Numbered from the stretch's first letter, positions 1-7,300 are shown. The stretch: 9,793 bases of DNA from UBA11164 sp002420085 (GCA_031976395.1 DALYLJ010000127.1:1-9793), one strand, 5' to 3'. The notes: generated by a model not told the origin, from the letters alone. Numbers and translations are program-made.

Positions 1-180
1 CCGGAATTCCTGGCGCTCAATCCCAATGCCCTCATCCCCGTCATCAAGGACGGCCGCCTGCACGTCCAGGCCGGCGCCGGCATCGTCTACGACTCCGACC
101 CCGAAAAAGAGTGGGAAGAAACCATGAACAAGGGCCGCGCCCTGTTCCGCGCCGTGGCCCAGGCGGCGGGGGGGTTGTAG
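1..180 (+). CDS. trpE: Anthranilate synthase component I, C-terminal fragment (5' end outside window)
   Basis: Frame 1 is open from the window edge to a TAG at 178-180, giving 59 residues. From about codon 16 the translation is the conserved C-terminus of TrpE: IKDGRLHVQAGAGIV, then a D-S-D-P segment and EWEETMNKGRALFRAVAQA. In this family the Q/K-x-GAGIV loop and the E-x-E-x-x-x-K helix belong to the chorismate-binding active site. The enzyme turns chorismate and glutamine-derived ammonia into anthranilate, the first step of tryptophan synthesis in the cytoplasm. No trpG or trpD follows; the next genes point the other way, so this is the end of its transcription unit. The first ~15 residues (PEFLALNPNALIPVI) do not fit TrpE, where a D-T-C/A-I-x-x-R-T segment is expected, and instead resemble a glutathione S-transferase N-terminal region (see findings). 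Confidence 0.85.
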   Translation, partial: PEFLALNPNALIPVIKDGRLHVQAGAGIVYDSDPEKEWEETMNKGRALFRAVAQAAGGL

Positions 181-280
181 CAGCGCCTGCTCCGAGGGCG
201 ACGCGGGTCTGCCAAGCACACCGAACAGGGGCATCGCCAGCGCCCGGCTCCCCCGGCTATCGGCTCACGCTGTGCTGAGC

Positions 281-778
281 CTACCGACCCGACTGCGCCC
301 AGGCGCGGACGATCGTGTGATGTCCCGACCAGACATCCCACATCTGCTCTGCCCAGGCGCGTACACGCTCGATGTGTTGTTCGATGTCGGACGCAGCATC
401 GATGTCTGCCACGGTGATGGTCCCGAGCGCAGCAGGTGGTGCCAGCCAGTGGTAACTCGCCTTGTTCCTGGCGGCGACCAGCATCGCGTCGTTGGCGCGT
501 TTCGGGTCCAGGTTGTGTTCGATGAACAGGCAAAGCCGCACGAGATGGACGCCAACCGACTGGATGCTCTGTCTCGACGGCTGGCCCGGATGCTGTACCG
601 CATAGGCATCGACCGTGAGACGGTGGATCGCATGGAACCGTTGGTCGGAATACTCCCTGGCCAGGACACGCCCAAAGGCAGCCCAACACCCCGGCGATGA
701 TTCCATGTACTCATGCGTTGGCCCGATAATTTTCGGATAACGCCCCTTGCACCACATGCATTCATCGAAGACCATCAT
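281..778 (-). CDS. DUF5946-type protein, 165 aa
   Basis: The 165-residue product resembles the DUF5946 family, whose function is unknown. Visible features are an N-terminal Cys pair (C7-x2-C10, a possible metal site), the segment GPTHEYMESSPGCWAAFG around residues 19-36, then LAREYSD and HRLTVDAYAVQHPG at about 52-65, followed by SIQSVGVHLVRLCL. The C-terminus has Trp- and His-rich helices (WAEQMWDVW, HH, VRAW). The frame stays open up to 937, but the ATG at 778 was chosen because GAGAG lies about 5 nt upstream and similarity starts just after it; the 53 upstream residues look like noncoding translation. A second ATG follows immediately at 775. The gene lies 103 nt downstream of the co-oriented HD-domain gene and may share its transcript. 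It converges on trpE with a 100-nt gap. Confidence 0.8.
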   Translation of the reverse strand: MMVFDECMWCKGRYPKIIGPTHEYMESSPGCWAAFGRVLAREYSDQRFHAIHRLTVDAYAVQHPGQPSRQSIQSVGVHLVRLCLFIEHNLDPKRANDAMLVAARNKASYHWLAPPAALGTITVADIDAASDIEQHIERVRAWAEQMWDVWSGHHTIVRAWAQSGR

Positions 779-881
779 TGTTCTCTCGCGGAGCGGTCTT
801 GGCTGATCACAGGATCGAGGCTTGCTGTGCGGCCCGATCCGGTCGCAACACAGGTTCACCGACATGCAGCATGCCGCAGGA

Positions 882-1493
882 CTACTGGCCGAGTGAACGT
901 TCAATGTTGCGTCGCGCACGGGCCTCATGTTCGGCACGCAACTGCATCGTGCTGTAGATGGCCGGTCTTCTCAGAAAACCTCGTAACAGCGCTCGCCGCT
1001 TGTAGCGATACAACCAGGTCGGAACCCAGCCATACTCCATCCGAACCTGTGCCTCGTACTCGGCAAACCGACTCCATTCTGCTGCCAGGATCGAAAGATC
1101 GATATCAACCAGCAGGCTCTGGTCACCGGCTGCTGGCAGTACAGCATGTCGGGTCGCCAGGATCATCTCCCTCACCCGCTCGATCGCATCAGCCGCGAGT
1201 CCGGCTGCGCTCAACGCACGCACCGCCCATTGCGCACTGTTCTGCTCGTTGTCGCCCCGTCTGACTTCATGAATCGCATCGTGGAACCAGAGCGCGATTT
1301 CCACCTCCCCGGGTCGCTCGGCCAGATGAAGCCATCGTTCGAGTTGGCCGATGCATTCGGTCAGATGTCGAAGCGAGTGATAGGCGCGATGGGGCTCACC
1401 GTAGCAGGCCAGCAGTCGCTGGAACAGCCCATCCGGTGACTCGACGCCCAGCGAGGACCATGTGCGCAGCCATGACCTGTGCGCCAGTTGCAT
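882..1493 (-). CDS. HD-superfamily metal-dependent phosphohydrolase-like protein (COG4339 type), 203 aa
   Basis: The 203-residue protein has the metal-site pattern of the COG4339 predicted HD phosphohydrolases: A-YHSLRHL (H39, H43), then ALWFHDAIH with the H71-D72 dyad, a DNEQNSA segment (residues 81-87), ILATRH (H116) and LVDIDLSILA (D130, D132). These residues normally bind one or two divalent metals in an all-helical fold. The substrate of this family is not established, so nucleotide or phosphoester hydrolysis is only an inference. The C-terminal part (EYGWVPTWLYRYKRRALLR, then RRPAIYST) is also typical of the group, and the length is normal. The frame is open further upstream to 1793, but the first 100 residues there look noncoding. 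The ATG at 1493 fits the family start (MQLAHRSWLRTW), although no clear Shine-Dalgarno sequence precedes it. It may be co-transcribed with the DUF5946 gene downstream. Confidence 0.82.
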   Translation of the reverse strand: MQLAHRSWLRTWSSLGVESPDGLFQRLLACYGEPHRAYHSLRHLTECIGQLERWLHLAERPGEVEIALWFHDAIHEVRRGDNEQNSAQWAVRALSAAGLAADAIERVREMILATRHAVLPAAGDQSLLVDIDLSILAAEWSRFAEYEAQVRMEYGWVPTWLYRYKRRALLRGFLRRPAIYSTMQLRAEHEARARRNIERSLGQ

Positions 1494-1648
1494 AGTGTGC
1501 GACGTGGCCGGTGCATGATCGACCGACCGATCGTCGCCCGACGAGACTCCGGCATCCTCAGAACTCTGCTGCCTGCCTGACCTTGACATGTCAGAAGAGT
1601 GACCTGCAAACGTCCGATCTGCAAGCGCGGCGTAGGGACCAGGAGTCG

Positions 1649-1763
1649 CACCTGCCGTTGGCTGACCACCTGCACTGCAACCCACCTGCCTGAGCCGGAA
1701 TGTCGGGTCACGCTGTGCCGACCGACCGCCGGGGCATCGTGATGCGCATCTGACAGCACCTGC
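1649..1763 (+). repeat. Four short direct repeats CACCTGC
   Basis: The heptamer CACCTGC occurs at 1649-1655, 1667-1673, 1683-1689 and 1757-1763 on the plus strand, all in the same orientation. Related CCTGCCTGA strings occur at 1572-1580 and 1686-1694. The spacing is uneven (18, 16 and 74 nt between starts). They could be binding sites for a regulator or only low-complexity drift. Confidence 0.4.
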
Positions 1764-1862
1764 CTTGACCGAGCCAGCGCAGCCACCCGACAAATCTGAC
1801 GGCGAAGGACCAGCCAGCGACTGATCGTACAGGTACGCGGTCGTGCAGGCGCAGCAACAAGG

Positions 1863-1894
1863 CTAGTTCTGCCATGCATTTCGAGCAAAACTAG
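1863..1894. promoter_or_regulatory. Inverted repeat upstream of antitoxin-like gene, candidate operator
   Basis: CTAGTT (1863-1868) and AACTAG (1889-1894) are perfect inverted half-sites separated by 20 nt. They end 16 nt before the ATG at 1911. Xre-type antitoxins commonly repress their own promoter through palindromes in this position, so an autoregulatory operator is a reasonable inference. The local AT-rich patch contrasts with the GC-rich surroundings, as expected at a promoter. Confidence 0.35.
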
Positions 1895-1910
1895 TCAATC
1901 AGGTGTCGTC

Positions 1911-2450
1911 ATGACGATCAAGACTCAGCCCCCGGTCGCCACCACCACGACCCACGCATCAGGCGGCAAGGTCCGTCGGGTCGGGGCCGCGAAGCGTGCC
2001 GATCCAGCCACAGCCATGGAAAACGTCCCCCGAACGCTCCCGCGCTATCGCGACATGCTGCGCACCGCACCGCTGACCCAGCGTGTCGAAATCGAGCGTA
2101 ACGGGGTGCCGTGCCAGGTCGTGCAGAGCCTGATCGAAGCGGTCGGCATCAGCAACAGCGACTTTCAGCGCTACGTGCGCATTCCCAAGGCGACCTTCGT
2201 CAAGAAGATGAAGGACAAGGCCCCGTTCGCCGGCACCGCCGGTCTGTCGGTGCTTGGCCTGATGGAACTGATCAACAAGGTGGAAACCATGCTGGTCGCC
2301 GAGCACGGCTATGCCGAGGCCCGAGATTTCGACGTCGAAAAGTGGGTGGGCCGTTGGATCCAGCGGCCACAGCCGGCCTTGGGCGGCCTCATGCCTGCCG
2401 AACTGATGGGTACCCCCAGTGGCCGTGTGAACCGCCCCGGTGGCCTGTGA
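1911..2450 (+). CDS. Xre/MbcA/ParS-type antitoxin-like protein, orphan and C-terminally short, 179 aa
   Basis: This looks like the antitoxin of Xre-RES type II toxin-antitoxin modules. Residues about 66-103 form an Xre-like helix-turn-helix region (VQSLIEAVGI, then FQRYVRIPKATFVKKMK). Residues about 110-172 match the Xre/MbcA/ParS toxin-binding domain (DUF2384): GLMELINKVETML, DFDVEKWVGRWIQRPQPALG, and PAELMGTPSGR. Family members usually run about 15-20 residues beyond this GR; here only VNRPGGL follows, so the C-terminal helix contacting the toxin seems lost. A basic, Thr/Pro/Ala-rich N-terminal extension of about 38 residues precedes the conserved part. The ATG at 1911 has AGGTG 5 nt upstream; an internal ATG at 2016 has no such site. 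The next gene is not a RES toxin, so this is an orphan, perhaps acting only as a DNA-binding regulator. It could be a decayed module. Confidence 0.75.
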   Translation: MTIKTQPPVATTTTHASGGKVRRVGAAKRADPATAMENVPRTLPRYRDMLRTAPLTQRVEIERNGVPCQVVQSLIEAVGISNSDFQRYVRIPKATFVKKMKDKAPFAGTAGLSVLGLMELINKVETMLVAEHGYAEARDFDVEKWVGRWIQRPQPALGGLMPAELMGTPSGRVNRPGGL

Positions 2451-2454
2451 AGAC

Positions 2455-2478
2455 GGCTGAGAGTATTTTTGCTCGGCC
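2455..2478 (+). terminator. Small hairpin after antitoxin-like gene, possible weak terminator
   Basis: GGCTGAG (2455-2461) can pair with CTCGGCC (2472-2478), giving a 7-bp stem with one G-T wobble and a 10-nt loop containing a run of five T. It starts 5 nt after the stop codon at 2450. No T-tract follows the stem, so intrinsic termination would be weak; it may be incidental. Confidence 0.25.
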
Positions 2479-2586
2479 ACGGATTTCACGATCACACAGG
2501 ACGAAATACAGTAGATGCTTGAAGACGCGCGGCGAGCCGAAGGATCGGCCTGCCGCACGGTCCATACCTTCCGCCCGGCCCTCATC

Positions 2587-3540
2587 ATGTCGCGCAACTC
2601 CATCGCTGTACTCGGCATATGTTTCGTCGCACTGCTGGCCGCGCTGCCATTGTGGTGGACCCCGACTGTGCCCGCGTTGCCAGTAGTCCCTCAGTCCGTG
2701 GCCGTCACCCCCGCGTCGCCGCAGGCCCGCATCAGCGTCGAGGACATCGCGCAGGAGGTGGCCCGCCTGCAACCTGACTCCGACTTCCGCCTGGCCGAGA
2801 CCCACGACGAACTGGCGCGCGCCGCCGCCGTCGGCGATCGCCGCGCTGCCTGTGTGCTGGGTCGCGCGCTGGACGACTGCCGTCGGTTGCACAGGATGCG
2901 GGCGCGGCGCGCCGAACTTGAACGAAGCGCGGCGCGCAGTGCGCCTGGCTCCGACGACGAAGCGCAATTGCTGGTCGAACTGGTGTCGCTGGACGAGCGC
3001 GCTGCTGCGCTCGCGCCGATGTGCCAGGGCATCGATCGCGAACACACCAAGCACGCCTGGCGCTATCTGGCGCGGGCGGCAGTGCTCGGGGATGCCGATG
3101 CACGCATCTCCTTCGTGCTCGCACCGCCGTTGGACCCTGAGAACATGCTCGGCGACCTTGAAGGCTGGACCGCGTATCGCGACCAGGTCTGGTCGATGCT
3201 CCAGCAGGGCATCGCGTCCGTCGACGTGCGCGCACTCTATCTGGCCTACGGTCTCGCCTCGGGGCAGGACACGCTTATCGGCATGGGCGACGAGCGCTTT
3301 CACTCCGATCCTGTCCAGGCACTGAGCTACGGCCTGGTACTGAGCCGCATCGCAGCACCGGCGCTGGCCGGACGCATCGAGCAGCAGTTGTCCGCGCTGG
3401 AGCGCAGCCTTACCGGAGATGCGCGCCGTGTTGCACACACTCGGGCCGACGCGCTGCAACGTGAGCGCTTCGCCGGAGCCGGGCTCGACGATCCGGCCGC
3501 CGCGCTCGTGAAACGCTACGCCGCGCAGGACTGCCGATAA
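2587..3540 (+). CDS. Membrane-anchored or exported helical protein with Sel1/TPR-like stretches, 317 aa
   Basis: No characterised family was recognised. Starting at the ATG at 2587, the protein begins with a short polar, basic segment (MSRN) and a hydrophobic stretch at about residues 5-24, followed by a Pro/Val-rich linker (residues about 25-50). This fits a signal anchor or an uncleaved signal sequence. The rest is Ala/Arg-rich helix containing two Sel1/TPR-like pieces: ELARAAAVGDRRAACVLGRA (75-94) and WRYLARAAVLGDADARISF (158-176). C-terminal helices include ALSYGLVLSRIAAPALAGRI (245-264). Three cysteines follow the membrane segment (C89, C98, C146) and another is near the end (C316). The frame is open back to an ATG at 2515, but those extra 24 residues would bury the hydrophobic segment and look noncoding. 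Neither start has a good Shine-Dalgarno; AGGA lies 13 nt before 2515. A helical periplasmic or membrane-associated scaffold role is inference only. Confidence 0.7.
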   Translation: MSRNSIAVLGICFVALLAALPLWWTPTVPALPVVPQSVAVTPASPQARISVEDIAQEVARLQPDSDFRLAETHDELARAAAVGDRRAACVLGRALDDCRRLHRMRARRAELERSAARSAPGSDDEAQLLVELVSLDERAAALAPMCQGIDREHTKHAWRYLARAAVLGDADARISFVLAPPLDPENMLGDLEGWTAYRDQVWSMLQQGIASVDVRALYLAYGLASGQDTLIGMGDERFHSDPVQALSYGLVLSRIAAPALAGRIEQQLSALERSLTGDARRVAHTRADALQRERFAGAGLDDPAAALVKRYAAQDCR

Positions 3541-3559
3541 ATCGGGCGGACTCACGCAT

Positions 3560-3944
3560 GGGAACCGTGCCTCGATCGGCTGCTTCCGCCGACGCCAGTA
3601 ACGCTTGCACCTCCGCCTTGTGCCGCGCCTCGATCTTCTCGGCATGCCCATACGAGAGCGTGCCATGGCGCGGTGCGCTGACGTGAGTCTTGGTGCCGTC
3701 CAGACTCCCCGTCGCGAACCGCGAAAGCGGGTAGTCGCGCGCCACCTCCGGCACCTGCACAAAGGTCGCCGCAAACTGCGCGCTAAAGCCGCGCCGGAAA
3801 TTCGACAGCGTGTCGTGGTCCGGATGCTGATCGCAGGCAATGAAGCGAAACGCCAACGAGTCATAGGTGGCGCGCACGATCTTGTGACTCGAATGCGTCC
3901 CCGGTGGCATGGCCGTAGATCAACAGCGACACCGGCGAGTACCA
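3560..3944 (-). pseudogene. IS1182-like transposase remnant, internal fragment with frameshift
   Basis: The minus strand carries an internal stretch of an IS1182-family transposase. Upstream part (3900-3944): WYSPVSLLIYGHATG. In the next frame (from about 3898 down to 3560): THSSHKIVRATYDSLAFRFI, then DQHPDHDTLSNFRR, FVQV, GSLDGTKTH with the first catalytic Asp of the DDE set, LSYGHAEKIEARHKAEVQAL and LASAEAADRGTVP. The two parts are joined by a one-base frameshift in a GGGG run (CCCC on the plus strand at 3899-3902); removing one G gives the expected ATGTHSSHK reading. The N-terminal DNA-binding part and the remaining catalytic Asp and Glu are absent, and no terminal inverted repeats were seen. 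Similarity stops about 20 nt from the stop of the neighbouring Sel1-like gene. It cannot encode an active transposase. Confidence 0.75.
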
Positions 3945-4079
3945 GATCACCACACCAGGGCCGGCGATCGCCTGCGCGGCGCAGCCGTCACCGTCGGTGA
4001 AGGATTCGATGGCAGTGTCATGCTGCGCAACGGCCTGTCGCTGCCATGGTGCCTACAGCGCTGCCTCACGTCAGCCTCA

Positions 4080-4217
4080 GGTGGGCACTTCTGCTTTGGG
4101 CCGACACATGGTTCAACAATTACGGTGCCTGTGCAGAATCATTCGGAGATCCGCTTCGGCACGCTTCGATCCATCATTCGTCAGTCAGGCATTGCCAAAA
4201 ATGAGTTCGAGGTCTGA
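4080..4217 (+). pseudogene. HicA-type (YcfA-like) toxin remnant, C-terminal part
   Basis: Codons from 4080 to the TGA at 4215-4217 read GGHFCFGPTHGSTITVPV, then EIRFGTLRSIIRQSGIAKNE and FEV. This matches the C-terminal two thirds of HicA mRNA-interferase toxins: the G-S/G-H region with the catalytic His, the beta strand TITVPV, and the helix GTLRSIIRQSGI. The frame is open upstream to 3909, but the translation before 4080 does not resemble the first helix and strand of HicA, and no good start is visible. No HicB antitoxin gene is next to it. Most probably a truncated toxin gene left after rearrangement; in intact HicAB systems the toxin cleaves mRNA in the cytoplasm. Confidence 0.65.
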
Positions 4218-4254
4218 CTGGCCATCGTATTGGCGGGTTGTGGCATCGCTCAGA

Positions 4255-4274
4255 CAAACCACGCGGTTGGTTTG
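4255..4274. terminator. 7-bp inverted repeat between convergent units, possible terminator
   Basis: CAAACCA (4255-4261) and TGGTTTG (4268-4274) are perfect inverted repeats around a 6-nt loop. The hairpin is 60-80 nt downstream of the stop of the minus-strand helicase gene and 38 nt after the HicA remnant. No clear T-tract follows on either strand, so the terminator call is tentative. Confidence 0.35.
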
Positions 4275-4284
4275 GGTATCGTGG

Positions 4285-4305
4285 CCCGAGGCGGTGTGGC
4301 TCGGG
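4285..4305. terminator. 6-bp GC-rich inverted repeat after helicase stop
   Basis: CCCGAG (4285-4290) pairs with CTCGGG (4300-4305) across a 9-nt loop, about 29 nt downstream of the helicase stop on the minus strand. It lacks a following T-tract, so it may stabilise the 3' end or work with the second hairpin rather than terminate alone. Confidence 0.3.
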
Positions 4306-4333
4306 TGCTGCGGTTCGCCGGATGCTGGGGATG

Positions 4334-7300
4334 TCAGGGAGCGAATACCAATTCCGGTAGCACGGCCTCCCAGAATTCGCTGCGACAGGAATGCTGGTAT
4401 TCCGGTTTGCTGTCGCGCTTGTGCCAGCGCACGAATGCGTGGACGCGGGCGGTTTGGCAGGTCAGCCCGACGGGTGGGACGAATTGCTTCGACAGGCGCC
4501 CAACGATGACGCCGGATGCGCATTCGATTCGCAGTCCTTTGCCATCGGCCACCAGGTGCAGCGGGTCGCCCACCCGCAGTGCGGCGATGCTCCGATGCAC
4601 GCTACTGTCGGCGGAGTGTCGCCCGGCATAGCCGAGATCGACCTGTTTCAATCCAAGTTTGAAGTACCGGTACGCCATCGGGCCGGGTGCGGGCAGTGGC
4701 TTGGTCCAAGGCCGGCGGAACAGGGCCGGGTGGTCGGCGAGGCCGTCGATGATCCGGTTGCCGGTCGCCATTCGCATCAGCGTGAGGCTTGTGCGGGCGC
4801 GGGTCATGGCGACGTAGTACAGCCGGCGCACGGCGTCCTGGTCCTCGTCGTTGTCAGTGTGCCACTCGCCATCGAGCACCACCACATGATCGAACTCCAG
4901 GCCCTTGGCCCGGTGCGCGGTCAGCAGCATCACGCCGTGCTGGTCATTTCGGCTGGCGCGTCCCCACTCTGCGAGCCAGTCGAGGAAGCCAGGCAGCGAG
5001 AATTCCGCGTCATGCCTGTCTTCGGCAAATGCGGTGACTGCCTCGGCCAGGAAGGGCCACCAGTCGGAACCCGGCTGTTTGGCGAGCCAGGTTTGGATGA
5101 CATCGGCGGTCAGCAGTCGATCGCCCGAGGTGCCTTGCCGCTGGTCCAGGAAGGTCAGCAGGGCCTGGGTTTCCCGCAGGCGCCACAGTGGTGGCGCCTG
5201 TTCATCGGCCATGACGACCGGGATGTCCGCAGCTTCGAGGGCGGCGCGCAGGGGGTCGAGGAACTTCCACTTGCGTGCGATCACGGCGGTCCGGCTCGGA
5301 TCAAGGCCGAGTGCCTGCAAGCGCATGATCTCGGTGTAGGCTGCCAGTGCCTGTTCGGTTGCGCTCTCGCCTGCGGGCAGGATCTGTACCCGACCCTGTC
5401 CCACCCGATCGATGTTCTGCCACTCGCCACCGGGCAGGGCCTTCGCTCGTGCAGCGTTGATCCGGATCGGCTCGGCTTTCATCCGCTGGGAGACGCCGCT
5501 GATCACCGCATTGGCGATGTCGATGATGTGGCGGGTCGAGCGGAAGTTCTCGACCAGCAAGTGCCTTCTGGCCTGGTAGTCGTCCTCGAAGCGGTGGATG
5601 AATTCCACCGAGGCGCCGGCAAAGCTGTAGATGTTCTGGTCGTCGTCGCCGACCGCAAACAGGTTTAGCCGACCGTGTTCGTCGGCACGCCTGCGACCGG
5701 CGAGTGCCGAGATCAGTCGGTATTGACCTTCGTCGATGTCCTGGTACTCATCAACCAGGATCCAGCGAAAGCCAGCGAGCAGTTGCTCGCGCCGGATGTC
5801 GGCGTCTTCCGGTGGCAGGTCGTGACCGTCCAGCAAGGCGGTGGCTTCTGCCAGTACAGCACCGAAATCGGCATCCTCGCTGCGCTGCGCGAAGCTCGCG
5901 CCGACCAGACGCATGGCCAGTGCATGACAGGTCAATACGGTCACGCTGCGCGCCACGTCGCCGATCAATTCAGTCAGACGTCGTCGGATTTCCAGTGCGG
6001 CGTGCCGGTTGTAGGCCAAGGCCAGTACGGCGCGTGGATTCTCGCGGCGAACCTGCAGCAGGTAGGCGATGCGATGGACCAGCACGCGCGTCTTGCCGGA
6101 ACCCGGACCGGCGAGAACCAGCACATTGGTGTTTTCTCGGTCGTCGGCGACGATGCTGCGCTGATGCGGACGGGAGAGGGTCTCGACGATGGCCTCCCAC
6201 GACTGCGGCGTGGTCTGTCGGGCCAGTTCGTTTTCGCGCCCTGGCAACCAGCGTCGGCAGAACTCATCACGTGGCAGGCGGAAGTAGTCCAGCGCCAGAT
6301 TCAAGGCATCGGCCATTTTCTTCACACCCAACTGAGCGTACTCGGCCATGATGTGAATCTGTCGGGTCAGTTCTTCGTAGTGCAGCGCCAGCGGCTGGTA
6401 GTTGCTTTTCTCGAATTGCAGCTTCCAGTTGCTCTCCAGGTGTAGGGTCATCGCCGAGCGGAAAACGGTCAGCCCCTTGTTCAGGCGCAATACGTCCTGC
6501 TCGTGCAACCAGAGCAGCGCGCGTTCGGTCAGTTTGCGCATGTCGGTTGTACTGTTGACCAGGAGCGCGTCGCCCGCGACACAGTTGCAGAGTTTGCCGA
6601 AGGTGGTCTCGGCGAGTTGATCGTGGCCGCGCGCGCCCTTCGGCAAGCAGGCAAGCCAGTGGTCCAGCAGTCGCTCCGCCGCCGCTCGCCGTCGCTCGGC
6701 CATTTCCGCCACTGTGCTCCATGGGCGATTGAGTTCGATACGGATCGATTCCGGATCATGGCCGCGCTTCACGTTCAGGCTGCCCCTGCCGCCCGCGCCG
6801 TCGCGACCATCGCCGGCCAGCCCTGCGATGATCTGACGCAGGCGCTGCGGCAGTGCGGGGAATCCGTCCTCCTTGAGACGTTGGGACAGCACACGAAGAT
6901 GCAGTGGCGTGCCTTTGCCTACCTCGAGATCGGGCGCTTCTTCTTGCAGGGCCGCGACCACCGCCCGCTCCAGCGTTGCCACTTCCTCGAAGCGTTTCCC
7001 TGAGGTGCGCTCCACGCCGACATGGACATAGGCGGTCATCACCATGTCGTTGCTGGCGATGCCGAGTTGATCGAGCAGATACAGTGCCTCGCGCAGGCCA
7101 TCGGGGGTGAAACCCGTGCGGACCATCAACTCGTCAGTGGACAGGCCATCGTCGGCGTCGGCATTGAGCAGAAGCTGGATCAGATCGAGGTACTTCTTGC
7201 GATGGGTGATGCCGGCCCCTGACAGTCTTCGCTCGGCGTCGGCGAGACTGTTGATCCGCAGGGCCGACGGAAAGATCTGCACGGCGTTTTCCTCGCGTTG

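Larger units (their letters stand above)
1494..1910. other. Non-coding divergent intergenic region (417 nt)
   Basis: No convincing gene was seen here; open frames across it have the composition of chance frames. It lies between the HD gene (-) and the antitoxin-like gene (+), so it should hold both promoters. Recognisable elements are a perfect 10-bp palindrome TGACATGTCA at 1584-1593, four copies of CACCTGC at 1649, 1667, 1683 and 1757, and an inverted repeat at 1863-1894 next to the antitoxin start. No strong -35/-10 pair could be identified by eye. Confidence 0.7.
3541..4333. other. Decayed block without an intact gene (793 nt)
   Basis: Between the stop of the Sel1-like gene and the stop of the large helicase gene no intact gene was found. 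It contains a piece of an IS1182-like transposase, a piece of a HicA-type toxin, and two inverted repeats near the helicase end, all listed separately. Nothing was recognised in 3945-4079. The two flanking genes converge on this block. Confidence 0.7.

Noticed and set aside
263..280. GCTCA / TGAGC inverted repeat between the convergent trpE and DUF5946 genes
   Set aside because: Only a 5-bp stem with an 8-nt loop and no T-tract on either strand; too weak to call a terminator.
1494..1793. N-terminal extension of the HD protein by 100 residues
   Set aside because: The translation is Gly/Arg/Ser-rich without pattern, and the family starts near the ATG at 1493.
2484..2512. Possible -35 (TTTCAC) and -10 (TACAGT) before the Sel1-like gene
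   Set aside because: Spacing of 17 is right, but the -35 matches consensus at only two positions; not distinguishable from chance.
1959..2618. Minus-strand open frame of 219 codons over the antitoxin-like gene
   Set aside because: Shadow of the plus-strand gene, which has a clear Shine-Dalgarno and recognisable HTH and DUF2384 motifs.
2389..3864. Long minus-strand open frame (491 codons) covering the Sel1-like gene
   Set aside because: It is antisense to a plus-strand gene with a sensible membrane anchor, crosses gene boundaries and the IS remnant, has Arg/Cys/His-rich shadow composition and no recognisable motif.
3605..4000. Plus-strand open frame of 131 codons opposite the transposase remnant
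   Set aside because: The opposite strand carries the recognisable transposase segments; this frame is Arg-rich shadow.
4391..5668. 425-codon plus-strand open frame opposite the UvrD part of the large helicase
   Set aside because: Antisense shadow of a frame with complete SF1A helicase motifs; its own translation is His/Gln/Gly-rich and motif-free.
5675..6445. 256-codon plus-strand open frame opposite the helicase gene
   Set aside because: Same reason: high-GC antisense shadow, no family pattern and no ribosome site.
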